A DNA stretch of 6,086 nt from Anammoximicrobium sp032229885 (GTDB lineage Bacteria; Planctomycetota; Planctomycetia; Pirellulales; Pirellulaceae). Location: contig JAVYAJ010000199.1 of the NCBI GenBank assembly GCA_032229885.1, positions 1 through 6,086 of the forward strand, written 5' to 3'. Within the stretch, counting starts at the first letter, position 1. The number at the start of each line of letters is the position of its first letter. The translations under genes and the position numbers were made by a program. The notes under the pieces are model-generated. The model was not told the DNA's origin, searched no databases, and was given only the letters and a program-made list of their open reading frames with translations. Shown one piece after another: positions 1-5,911 of the stretch.

Positions 1-15
1 CCAGGAGCCAGAGAT

Positions 16-44
16 GACAGAAAACGTGTTGGCCGAAGGCCAAC
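16..44 (+). repeat. Palindromic dispersed repeat, GTTGGCC-GAA-GGCCAAC core
   Basis: Positions 28-44 form a perfect 7-bp stem with a GAA triloop. The flanking bases also repeat: 16-42 matches 6028-6054 in the same orientation at 24 of 27 positions, and 25-42 is identical to 6037-6054 over 18 bp. Recurrence at both ends of the window shows this is a dispersed repeat and not part of a gene. The reading frame that crosses it continues in the wrong frame through the next gene and is not credible as coding. Confidence 0.8.
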
Positions 45-74
45 ATCACCGTATCGCCGCGGTCCGGATGAATA

Positions 75-87
75 TGGCCTTCGGCCA
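75..87 (-). repeat. Second copy of the TGGCC/GGCCA palindrome, inverted
   Basis: TGGCC-TTC-GGCCA is the reverse complement of the core at 28-44; the loop reads TTC instead of GAA. It is a short copy of the same palindromic unit, 30 bp downstream of the first and in opposite orientation. Confidence 0.65.
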
Positions 88-112
88 AAAGAGGCACACG
101 CGCGGCGCCAGC

Positions 113-160
113 CCTGGGGCGTTGCCCCAGGCTACGGTGGGCGGAGGCTTTCGGCCAAAC
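113..160 (-). repeat. Composite palindromic repeat, inverted copy of the right-end element
   Basis: CCTGGGGC-GTT-GCCCCAGG (113-131) is a perfect 8-bp stem with a triloop. It is followed by GCTACGGTGG and a diverged GGCTTTCGGCCAAAC. The block aligns with the reverse complement of 6040-6085: the first 24 bases (113-136) are identical, and the remainder matches with scattered substitutions and a small length difference. The element therefore has two palindromic modules (GTTGGCC type and CCTGGGGC type) in a fixed order. The copy here is reversed relative to the one at the right edge. Confidence 0.8.
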
Positions 161-173
161 AGATTCTTGGGTT

Positions 174-193
174 GCGGGCGACAGCCCGCGTTA
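174..193 (+). repeat. GCGGGC/GCCCGC hairpin with repeated CAGCCCGCGTTA
   Basis: GCGGGC-GACA-GCCCGC (174-189) is a perfect 6-bp stem with a 4-nt loop. The 12-mer CAGCCCGCGTTA at 182-193 recurs exactly at 5977-5988, so this is a third module of the dispersed repeat set. It lies just upstream of the first gene and might be transcribed in its leader. Confidence 0.65.
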
Positions 194-203
194 GGCTATC
201 GAT

Positions 204-212
204 TTATCCACA
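204..212 (+). promoter_or_regulatory. Single DnaA-box-like 9-mer TTATCCACA
   Basis: TTATCCACA matches the classical DnaA box consensus TTATNCACA exactly. It lies 18 nt upstream of the TrpB2-like start codon. I saw no second good box nearby, and no AT-rich unwinding region, so this is not an origin. It could be a DnaA-responsive site in the leader, part of the adjacent repeat family, or chance; function is unproven. Confidence 0.3.
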
Positions 213-219
213 ACCTAGC

Positions 220-224
220 GGAGG
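220..224 (+). promoter_or_regulatory. Shine-Dalgarno of the TrpB2-like gene
   Basis: GGAGG ends 6 nt before the ATG at 231, an ideal spacing, and fixes that start. No convincing -35/-10 pair was found between the repeats and this site. Confidence 0.8.
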
Positions 225-230
225 CTCTCG

Positions 231-1601
231 ATGAACGATCAGATCAAGTTCGTCATGGCGGAAGATCGGATCCCGCGCGCGTGGTACAACATCCAAGCCG
301 ACTTTCCGGTCCCGGCGCCGCCGGTGCTGCATCCGGGGACGGGAAAGCCGATTCAGGCCGAAGATCTGGCCGCCATTTTCCCGATGGACCTGATCGCGCA
401 AGAGGTGTCGACCGAGCGCGAGATCGAAATCCCCGAGCCTGTGCGCCAGATTTATCGGCAGTGGCGGCCCACGCCTCTGTTTCGCGCGCGCCGTCTGGAA
501 AAGGTGCTGCAGACGCCGGCCCGGATCTACTACAAGTACGAAGGCGTCAGCGCCGCCGGATCGCACAAGCCGAACACGGCCGTGGCCCAGGCCTACTACA
601 ACAAGCAGGCCGGCATCAAACGGCTGTCGACCGAGACGGGCGCCGGCCAGTGGGGATCGTCGCTGGCCATGGGATGCGCGTATTTCGGGTTGGATTGCAA
701 GGTCTTTATGGTCCGGGTCAGCTACGACCAAAAGCCCTATCGCAAGGCTCTGATACAGACCTACGGCGCCGAAGTCACGCCCAGCCCCAGCCAGGAGACC
801 GAGGCCGGCCGGGCGATCTTGGCTCAAAATCCGGACTCGCCGGGATCCCTCGGAATCGCCATCTCCGAGGCGGTCGAGGTCGCCGCCAAATCGGCCGACA
901 CGAATTACGCCTTGGGCAGCGTGCTGAACCACGTCCTGCTGCATCAATCCGTCATCGGCCTGGAAGCCATGGAACAGATGGAGATGGCCGGAGACGAGCC
1001 GGATGTGATCGTCGGCTGTACCGGCGGCGGCTCAAACTTCGGCGGGATCGTGTTCCCGTTCGTGGGCGCCAAGCTGCGAGGCGAACGATACGACAAGCTG
1101 CGCCTGGTGGCCGTCGAACCGGCGGCCTGCCCGACGCTGACTCGCGGCCCGTATGCCTACGACTTCGGCGATACGGCGCGTCTGACCCCGCTGTTGAAGA
1201 TGCACACCCTGGGCAGCGAGTTCGTCCCGCCGGCCATCCACACCGGAGGCCTGCGATATCACGGCATGGCGCCGCTGGTCAGCCACCTGGTCGAGCTGGG
1301 GCTGAGCGAGGCGATCGCCGTACACCAGGTCGAATGTTTTGCGGCGGGCGTCCAGTTCGCCAGTCTCGAAGGGATCCTGCCCGCGCCCGAAGCAACCCAC
1401 GCCATCGCGGCGACGATCCGCGAGGCCAACCGCTGCCGGGAAGAGGGCGTGAGCCGCGCCATCCTGTTCAACCTGTCCGGTCACGGCCATTTCGACATGA
1501 GCGCCTACACGGCGTATCTGTCCGGCCAGTTGAAAGACTACGACTATCCGGAAGGCGAAATCGCGATGGCCTTGGCGCACCTGCCCGTGGTGGCCCAATA
1601 G
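231..1601 (+). CDS. trpB2: TrpB2-type tryptophan synthase beta-like PLP enzyme
   Basis: A 456-residue cytosolic fold-type II PLP enzyme of the TrpB2 (TrpB-like) family, which can in principle join indole and serine to make tryptophan. Visible motifs are GSHKPNTA at about 110-117 with K113 as the PLP-binding lysine, ETGAGQWGSS at 135-144 with E135 matching the TrpB catalytic glutamate, the cofactor-phosphate loop GGGSN at 265-269, and LSGHGHFDM near the C-terminus. The Trp in GAGQWG, the long N-terminal extension and the 456-residue length (classical TrpB1 is about 400) favour TrpB2. No trpA or other trp gene is in the window. TrpB2 enzymes often lack the TrpA partnership, so salvage of indole or another serine-based reaction is possible. 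The start is set by GGAGG. The stop lies 5 nt before selB, suggesting co-transcription and coupling. Confidence 0.93.
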   Translation: MNDQIKFVMAEDRIPRAWYNIQADFPVPAPPVLHPGTGKPIQAEDLAAIFPMDLIAQEVSTEREIEIPEPVRQIYRQWRPTPLFRARRLEKVLQTPARIYYKYEGVSAAGSHKPNTAVAQAYYNKQAGIKRLSTETGAGQWGSSLAMGCAYFGLDCKVFMVRVSYDQKPYRKALIQTYGAEVTPSPSQETEAGRAILAQNPDSPGSLGIAISEAVEVAAKSADTNYALGSVLNHVLLHQSVIGLEAMEQMEMAGDEPDVIVGCTGGGSNFGGIVFPFVGAKLRGERYDKLRLVAVEPAACPTLTRGPYAYDFGDTARLTPLLKMHTLGSEFVPPAIHTGGLRYHGMAPLVSHLVELGLSEAIAVHQVECFAAGVQFASLEGILPAPEATHAIAATIREANRCREEGVSRAILFNLSGHGHFDMSAYTAYLSGQLKDYDYPEGEIAMALAHLPVVAQ

Positions 1602-1606
1602 AGCCC

Positions 1607-3553
1607 ATGACCGTCGATCTGATCCTCGGCACGGCGGGCCATATCGACCACGGCAAGACCGCCCTCGTTCGGGCCCTGACCGGCGTCGACACCGATCGGT
1701 TGCCCGAGGAAGCGCAGCGCGGCATCACCATCGAGCTGGGGTTCGCCCAGCTCGAACTGGGCCAATACCGGCTCGGGATCGTCGACGTGCCGGGCCACGA
1801 ACGGTTCGTGCGAAACATGCTGGCGGGCGCGACCGGGATGGATCTAGCGATGCTGGTCGTGGCCGCGGATGATTCGGTCAAGCCGCAGACCCGCGAGCAT
1901 CTCGAGATCCTGCGGCTGCTGAAACTCGAAGCCGGCGTGATCGTGATCACCAAGGCCGATCTGGCGACGCCGGACTGGATCGAGCTGGTCGAGGCCGAAA
2001 TCCGCGAACTGACGGCCGGCACGTTCCTCGCCTCGGCCCCGATCGTGCGGACGAGCGTCGTCGCCGGGACGGGGCTGGACGCCCTGCGCACGGCTTTGGC
2101 CGCGGCGGCTCGACAAGCCTCCCGGTCCCAACGGCTGGCCATGATCCAGGCGCCCTTTCGCCTGGCCGTCGATCGCTCGTTCACGATCGCCGGCCATGGC
2201 ACGGTGGTTACCGGCAGCGTCGGCAGCGGGCGTGTCCGCGTGGGCGACGACCTGGTCATCGAACCCGGCGGCGTTCGCACGCGGGTGCGCGGGCTGCAGA
2301 ACCACGACCACCCGGTGGACGAAGTTCACCGCGGCCAGCGAGCGGCGATCAATCTGGCCGGCGTTCACCACGAGGCGATCGGTCGCGGCCACGAACTGGC
2401 CACCCCCGGATATCTCGCGCCCAGCCGCCTCGTCACGGCGATGATCTCGCTGCTGCCCACGGCGCCGCGGCCGCTGAAGCATCGCCACCGCGTGCGCGTC
2501 CACGTCGGCACGGCCGAGCTGCTGGCGAGCGTCGCGCTGCTGGATCGCCCCAGCCTGTCGCCGGGCGGCGCCGCCCCGGTCCAGTTGCATCTGAACGCCC
2601 CGGCGGTGACGACCTGGAGCCAGCCGCTGGTGATTCGCGGCGAGTCGGCGCGCGAGACGCTCGGCGGCGGCTGGATTCTGGACCCGAACGCCGACCGGCT
2701 CCGCCGACCCGACGCGGCCGTTCTGGCCTTGTTGGCCGATCTCGAGTCGTCCGACGCGACACGGCGGGCGGCCGCCGCGTTGTATTTCGCCGGCACGCGC
2801 CCGTGGCAGATCGGCGACCTGGCGCGTCTGGCGGGAATCGAAGCCCCCGAGGCCGTCTATGACCAGTTGATTCAGACCGGGCACGTTCGCGAGATCCGGG
2901 TGTCGCCCACCCGCGTCTGGCGCTTTCATCGGCAGGTCTGCGAGCAATTGCAGACACGGATCGAGACCGCACTGCGACGGCTGCACGAGCGCAATCCGCT
3001 GCGATCCAATTTCGAACGCCTCCGCTTGTCCGCGGCGGTTCCGTATTTGGAAGCGCCGATCCTGGACGCCGTGCTGGACGATCTGCGGCGGGCGGGCCGC
3101 GTGCAGGTCGCTGGCGACCGTGTGTCGCTGGTTGGATGCGCCCCGTCGCTGTCGCACAACGAACGGCGCCTGTTGGACGAGCTGATCGAGGCTTACCGTC
3201 AGGCCGGCATCCAGTCGCCAACGGTCGAACAATGCCAGCAGCGAGCGTCGAAAAGCGCCCGCTCCGTGCCCCACCTGTTGGCCCTGGCGGCGGCCAATGG
3301 CGATCTGGTCGAGATCGCGGCCGGCTATTACCTGCATCGGGACGTCGATCATGAGCTGCGGCAGCGTCTGCGCGCCTATCTGGCCGACGCCCGCGGCGCG
3401 ACGCTGGGCGAGCTGCGCGAAGCGCTGGGAACGACGCGCAAGTACGCCGTGCCGTATTGCGAATACCTCGATCGGACAGGCTTTACGCGCCGCGACGGGG
3501 ATCGCCGCTCGCTGGGCCAGGCCGGATCGGCGCCCGAGCGCTCGACCGATTGA
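1607..3553 (+). CDS. selB: Selenocysteine-specific translation elongation factor SelB
   Basis: A 648-residue GTPase (E. coli SelB 614, Moorella about 634) that carries selenocysteyl-tRNA to the ribosome and binds the SECIS hairpin of selenoprotein mRNAs. G motifs are all present: G1 GHIDHGKT (11-18), G2 RGITIELG (38-45), G3 DVPGH (60-64), G4 TKAD (115-118) and a G5-like TSVVAGTG (149-156). An EF-Tu-like beta-barrel follows, with FRLAVDRSFTIAGHGTVVTG from about 184. The C-terminal half fits the tandem winged helices of SelB, ending in the RNA-binding-type repeat at about 603-636 (TRKYAVPYCEYLDRTGFTRR). The ATG at 1607 gives the canonical N-terminus. The same frame is open back to position 14, but that extension only overlays trpB2 in another frame. 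Little Shine-Dalgarno is visible, so coupling to trpB2 is likely. selA, selC and selD are not in the window. Confidence 0.96.
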   Translation: MTVDLILGTAGHIDHGKTALVRALTGVDTDRLPEEAQRGITIELGFAQLELGQYRLGIVDVPGHERFVRNMLAGATGMDLAMLVVAADDSVKPQTREHLEILRLLKLEAGVIVITKADLATPDWIELVEAEIRELTAGTFLASAPIVRTSVVAGTGLDALRTALAAAARQASRSQRLAMIQAPFRLAVDRSFTIAGHGTVVTGSVGSGRVRVGDDLVIEPGGVRTRVRGLQNHDHPVDEVHRGQRAAINLAGVHHEAIGRGHELATPGYLAPSRLVTAMISLLPTAPRPLKHRHRVRVHVGTAELLASVALLDRPSLSPGGAAPVQLHLNAPAVTTWSQPLVIRGESARETLGGGWILDPNADRLRRPDAAVLALLADLESSDATRRAAAALYFAGTRPWQIGDLARLAGIEAPEAVYDQLIQTGHVREIRVSPTRVWRFHRQVCEQLQTRIETALRRLHERNPLRSNFERLRLSAAVPYLEAPILDAVLDDLRRAGRVQVAGDRVSLVGCAPSLSHNERRLLDELIEAYRQAGIQSPTVEQCQQRASKSARSVPHLLALAAANGDLVEIAAGYYLHRDVDHELRQRLRAYLADARGATLGELREALGTTRKYAVPYCEYLDRTGFTRRDGDRRSLGQAGSAPERSTD

Positions 3554-3623
3554 GCGGCCGACCGAGTGGCCGTCTGCGCGTCGCCAGATGAAGTCCGCGG
3601 GGCGCGGTCCGCGTCGATTAGTC

Positions 3624-3652
3624 TTGTCTCCGCTGTCCCGGCCGCGTACTGT
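3624..3652 (+). promoter_or_regulatory. Weak candidate promoter of the secreted-protein gene
   Basis: TTGTCT at 3624-3629 and TACTGT at 3647-3652 are separated by 17 nt. The -35 is a fair match to sigma-70, but the -10 matches at only three of six positions. It would place transcription start within a few bases of the Shine-Dalgarno sequence, which leaves very little leader. Read-through from selB is an equally good explanation. Confidence 0.2.
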
Positions 3653-3659
3653 TGCCCAC

Positions 3660-3664
3660 GGAGG
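3660..3664 (+). promoter_or_regulatory. Shine-Dalgarno that fixes the start at 3674
   Basis: GGAGG, within the purine run GGAGGAGAAGG (3660-3670), ends 9 nt before ATG 3674. A GTG at 3566 would extend the frame by 36 codons, but it has no such site, and the extension would bury the signal peptide behind an Arg-rich stretch. Confidence 0.75.
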
Positions 3665-3673
3665 AGAAGGCAG

Positions 3674-4609
3674 ATGTCCTATTGGTCCATCGTTCTGCTG
3701 GCGACCGGATCTGTGTTCGGCCAAACGCCCCCGCCCGCGCCAGCCCTGCTAGACGTGCCCCCCGTCGCACCGACATCGGCGTTCGAGCCGGCGACACGGG
3801 CGCCAGCAACCACCCCGAACCGGCCCGACGCGGCGGAGGGGCACGACCATGCGGTGTCGCCGCCCGGATCGGTCGAATCGCCGCCCGGCGAAACCTGGCA
3901 GGCGCTCGGCGAACTGGTCACTGCGTTGATTCGAGACAACCTGCCGGCCGAGTTCGAGGCCCGCGACAAATGGGGCCAGACGACCGAGGTTTGGGATGGC
4001 CTGCACGTCCGTCGCGAGGGTTGGCAGGTCAAGACCAAGCGACGCAAGAAACAAGTCAACGACGGGAGTTGGAAACTGTATCGCGTACGGTTGATCGACC
4101 CGGACGCGAATCTGGACATCGAACTCGTCGAACTTCGTCCGTTGCCCGACGGGCGGATCCAATTCGAGATTGCCGCTGATGCGCGGCTGGACGTGTTCGC
4201 CCGCCTGTCGCAGTGGGAGCGAGGCGTTCAACTGCTGAGTCTCAGCGTCGACGCCGAGGCTCGGACACAACTGCGCGTTCGTTGCGATCTGGCATTGCGG
4301 CTCGACCTGTCGCGGCTGCCTCCCGACGTGATCCTCGACCCGGCCGTGCGCGCCGTCGAGCTGCGATTGGTCGAGTTCCGGCTGAACCGCGTCAGCCAGC
4401 TCGGCGGGTCGGTGGCCCATGAACTGGGACGCCAGGCCCGTGGCAGGGTGGAAAAAGAGCTGGCGCGGCAGAGCGACAAGCTGCCGGAAAAATTCAATCG
4501 CCAGATCGACAAGAATCGAGACCGCCTGCGGCTGTCCATCCACGACATGCTGGCCAGCAAATGGGGCTCGCTGGCCGCGACCCAACTGGGATTGAACCCG
4601 TCCGATTAA
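3674..4609 (+). CDS. Secreted protein of unknown function, planctomycete-type
   Basis: A 311-residue protein I cannot assign a function. The N-terminus has a hydrophobic core (residues 4-16, WSIVLLATGSVFG) that looks like a signal peptide, probably cleaved before or near Q17. It has no positive charge before the core and no lipobox Cys. A Pro/Ala-rich low-complexity linker spans about 18-72. A conserved-looking domain starts near W75, with a basic patch KTKRRKKQ at 120-127. Alternating hydrophobic residues at about 133-235 suggest beta strands. The C-terminal 50 residues are charged and probably helical (VEKELARQSDKLPEKFNRQ), with no transmembrane anchor. From memory it resembles a conserved secreted family in planctomycetes; this was not checked. 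It follows selB by 120 nt in the same frame and may be co-transcribed, though it has its own strong Shine-Dalgarno. A lipid- or envelope-binding role is conceivable but not shown. Confidence 0.8.
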   Translation: MSYWSIVLLATGSVFGQTPPPAPALLDVPPVAPTSAFEPATRAPATTPNRPDAAEGHDHAVSPPGSVESPPGETWQALGELVTALIRDNLPAEFEARDKWGQTTEVWDGLHVRREGWQVKTKRRKKQVNDGSWKLYRVRLIDPDANLDIELVELRPLPDGRIQFEIAADARLDVFARLSQWERGVQLLSLSVDAEARTQLRVRCDLALRLDLSRLPPDVILDPAVRAVELRLVEFRLNRVSQLGGSVAHELGRQARGRVEKELARQSDKLPEKFNRQIDKNRDRLRLSIHDMLASKWGSLAATQLGLNPSD

Positions 4610-4624
4610 CCATCACGATCGGAC
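4600..4624 (+). terminator. Hairpin spanning the stop of the secreted-protein gene
   Basis: GTCCGAT (4600-4606) and ATCGGAC (4618-4624) form a perfect 7-bp stem around an 11-nt loop containing the TAA stop. There is no U-tract after it, so it is not a textbook intrinsic terminator. It might stabilise the mRNA 3' end or assist termination. Confidence 0.35.
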
Positions 4625-4640
4625 TCCCGCCACATTCAAA

Positions 4641-4750
4641 CTCCGCGCTCTCTGCGCCCTCTGCGTTTCATCCACGTCCGTGTCCTACCCCCCCCCGACG
4701 GACTACAGCAAACACAAGCTAGAACCGCAGAGAACGCAGAGGACGCAGAG
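4641..4750. repeat. Inverted nonamer arrays (CTCTGCGNN)3 / (NNCGCAGAG)3
   Basis: The left arm, 4641-4667, has three 9-bp units: CTCCGCGCT, CTCTGCGCC, CTCTGCGTT. The right arm, 4724-4750, has ACCGCAGAG, AACGCAGAG, GACGCAGAG, the complementary unit. The outer pairing 4650-4667 with 4733-4750 matches at 17 of 18 positions. The 56-nt spacer includes a run of nine C (4688-4696). From memory, similar CTCTGCG nonamers recur in planctomycete and other environmental genomes. The location between convergent genes would let a transcript from either side fold into a long stem. Confidence 0.8.
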
Positions 4751-4764
4751 ATCGCCGGCGCACC

Positions 4765-4785
4765 AGCCCAGGAACCTCTTGGGCT
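4765..4785. terminator. Triloop hairpin in the convergent gap
   Basis: AGCCCAGGA (4765-4773) pairs with TCTTGGGCT (4777-4785) through nine positions, one of them G-T, closed by an ACC triloop. No T-tract follows on either strand, so intrinsic termination is doubtful. It may act as a bidirectional mRNA end structure or be one more repeat-family palindrome. Confidence 0.35.
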
Positions 4786-4791
4786 GAACCC

Positions 4792-4833
4792 GACCACTGA
4801 CCACTGACCACTGACCACTGACAACTGACAACT
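4792..4833. repeat. Heptamer tandem array (GACCACT)4(GACAACT)2
   Basis: Six exact 7-bp units: four GACCACT followed by two GACAACT, 42 bp in total. The single-base variant is grouped at one end, as expected from slippage or unit amplification. No coding frame of interest crosses it. From memory this heptamer, read as AGTGGTC, is common in short tandem arrays of many environmental bacteria. Confidence 0.9.
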
Positions 4834-4839
4834 GCCCCC

Positions 4840-4881
4840 TTCACCCTTCACTCTTCACTCTTCACCCTTCACCCTTCACCC
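4840..4881. repeat. Heptamer tandem array (TTCACYC)6 overlapping the galU 3' end
   Basis: Six 7-bp units: TTCACCC, TTCACTC twice, then TTCACCC three times, followed by a degenerate TTCTCCA. The array starts only 6 nt after the GACCACT array, and the unit is different. On the minus strand the unit reads GGGTGAA. The array enters the coding part of galU and supplies its stop codon at 4869-4871. Confidence 0.9.
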
Positions 4882-5762
4882 TTCTCCAGCAGCCCCGCGA
4901 CAAAGCGCCGCAGCCCTGGACCAAATTTGGGATCGGCCAGCGCAAACTCGACAAACGCCCGGAAATAGCTCTCAAAATTGCCGATGTCGAACCGCCGCTC
5001 GTGCGGACGCAGCCGCAGGCCCAACCCCTTGCCGCCGCGTTCCAGCAGCATCTGAATCGCGTCGGTCAACTGGATTTCGCCGCCCTTGCCCGGTTTCGTC
5101 TCGGCCAGACAGTCGAAGATCCGCGGGCTGAACACATACCGCGCGGCGACCGCCAGATTGCTCGGCGCTTCGGCGACGTCCGGCTTCTCGACCATCCGTT
5201 CCAGCTCGAACACGTCCCCGACCGGCCCTCGTGGCTGGGCGATCCCATAGCGGAACACATCCTCGCGCGGCACCTCCTCGAACGCGACGACCACATCCGC
5301 CTCGCGCTGCACGAACGTCGCGATCATCCGCCGCACGATGTCCGATTGGGCGTTGATCCCGATGATCGAATCGCCCAGCGCCACGACGAACGGTTGGACG
5401 CCGATCAGCGGCCGGGCACACAGCACGGCGTGGCCCAAGCCCAACTGGCGGCGTTGGCGCGTGTAAAAAAATTCCAAGGCCTGCCGCTCGAAGTCCAGCT
5501 CGGCCAACTCGTTCTCGCGACCGCTCTCGCGCAGATACGTGACCAGCTCGCCGTCGATGTCGAAGTGATTTTCGATCGAATGTTTGCCCTTGCCCGTGAT
5601 GAACAGCAGCCGGCGGATGCCCGACTGGGCCAGCTCGTCGACCACGTGTTGGGCGACCGGCTTGCGGCCTACGGGCAGCATCTCTTTCGGCTGGCTCTTG
5701 GTCGTCGGCAGCAGACGCGTCCCCAACCCGGCCACAGGTACGACGGCGATGTCGATGCTCAT
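4869..5762 (-). CDS. galU: UTP-glucose-1-phosphate uridylyltransferase
   Basis: A 297-residue cytosolic nucleotidyltransferase making UDP-glucose from UTP and glucose-1-phosphate for polysaccharide, glycolipid and galactose metabolism. It is of normal GalU length. Motifs are the nucleotide-binding PVAGLGTRLLP (9-19), the substrate-loop PKEMLPVG (25-32), LFITGKGKHSIENHFD (53-68), a metal-binding LGDS (129-132, where many GalU have PDD-type residues), EKP (192-194), GEIQLTDA (228-235) and RFDIGNFESYF near the C-terminus. LGDS and RFDIGN differ from the commonest GalU wording, so another sugar-1-phosphate specificity cannot be excluded. The start has AGGAG 9 nt upstream. The gene is convergent with the secreted-protein gene. 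The last codons (EKGEG, stop) are made from the TTCACCC heptamer array. Confidence 0.88.
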   Translation of the reverse strand: MSIDIAVVPVAGLGTRLLPTTKSQPKEMLPVGRKPVAQHVVDELAQSGIRRLLFITGKGKHSIENHFDIDGELVTYLRESGRENELAELDFERQALEFFYTRQRRQLGLGHAVLCARPLIGVQPFVVALGDSIIGINAQSDIVRRMIATFVQREADVVVAFEEVPREDVFRYGIAQPRGPVGDVFELERMVEKPDVAEAPSNLAVAARYVFSPRIFDCLAETKPGKGGEIQLTDAIQMLLERGGKGLGLRLRPHERRFDIGNFESYFRAFVEFALADPKFGPGLRRFVAGLLEKGEG

Positions 5763-5771
5763 CGAACGGAA

Positions 5772-5776
5772 CTCCT
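5772..5776 (-). promoter_or_regulatory. Shine-Dalgarno of galU
   Basis: CTCCT on the plus strand reads AGGAG on the minus strand and sits 9 nt from the ATG at 5762-5760. It supports that start. Confidence 0.7.
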
Positions 5777-5798
5777 CTCGGTTTGGTTTCGGTTTGAT

Positions 5799-5804
5799 AT
5801 TGTA
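5799..5804 (-). promoter_or_regulatory. Candidate -10 element of galU
   Basis: The minus strand reads TACAAT, a 5 of 6 match to TATAAT, in a locally AT-richer stretch about 37 nt upstream of the galU start. That would give a leader of about 30 nt. No good -35 hexamer is found at 16-18 nt spacing; the best positioned is TTCGTG. Confidence 0.35.
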
Positions 5805-5860
5805 GCTTCCGCGGATCCAACACGAACCAATTTTCGCGGCCCGAGGATGCTGAATATCGG

Positions 5861-5896
5861 TCCTATTTGTCCTATTTGTCCTATGGGGCCTATAGA
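5861..5896. repeat. 9-bp tandem array, TCCTATTTG type
   Basis: Four 9-bp units: TCCTATTTG twice exactly, then TCCTATGGG and GCCTATAGA. On the minus strand it reads as CAAATAGGA units. A frame open across it would give a short GPICPICPMGPI-like peptide, which I regard as repeat-derived and not a gene. It lies about 100 nt upstream of the galU start. Confidence 0.8.
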
Positions 5897-5911
5897 GTCT
5901 TAGTCGGTATC

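Noticed and set aside
14..1606. A long open frame that runs into selB from position 14
   Set aside because: It overlays trpB2 in another frame, has Arg/Gly/Pro-rich shadow composition, and begins in the dispersed repeat. The canonical SelB N-terminus starts at 1607.
3555..3588. A SECIS element after the selB UGA
   Set aside because: Only short 4-5 bp stems are possible, and the first lies closer to the UGA than is usual for bacterial SECIS hairpins. GC-rich sequence yields such stems readily. Kept only as a low-interest observation.
1844..3724. A 626-codon antisense open frame across selB
   Set aside because: Its composition is that of a GC-rich shadow (Arg, Gln, Gly, Ala), it has no recognisable domain, and it lies fully opposite a gene with complete SelB motifs.
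4636..4851. A 71-codon minus-strand frame across the simple repeats
   Set aside because: It translates the tandem repeats (SVVSGQWSVV-type periodic peptide) and has no independent coding evidence.
5001..5903. A 300-codon frame antisense to galU
   Set aside because: It mirrors galU codons and ends in the 9-bp tandem array; no domain or ribosome binding site supports it.
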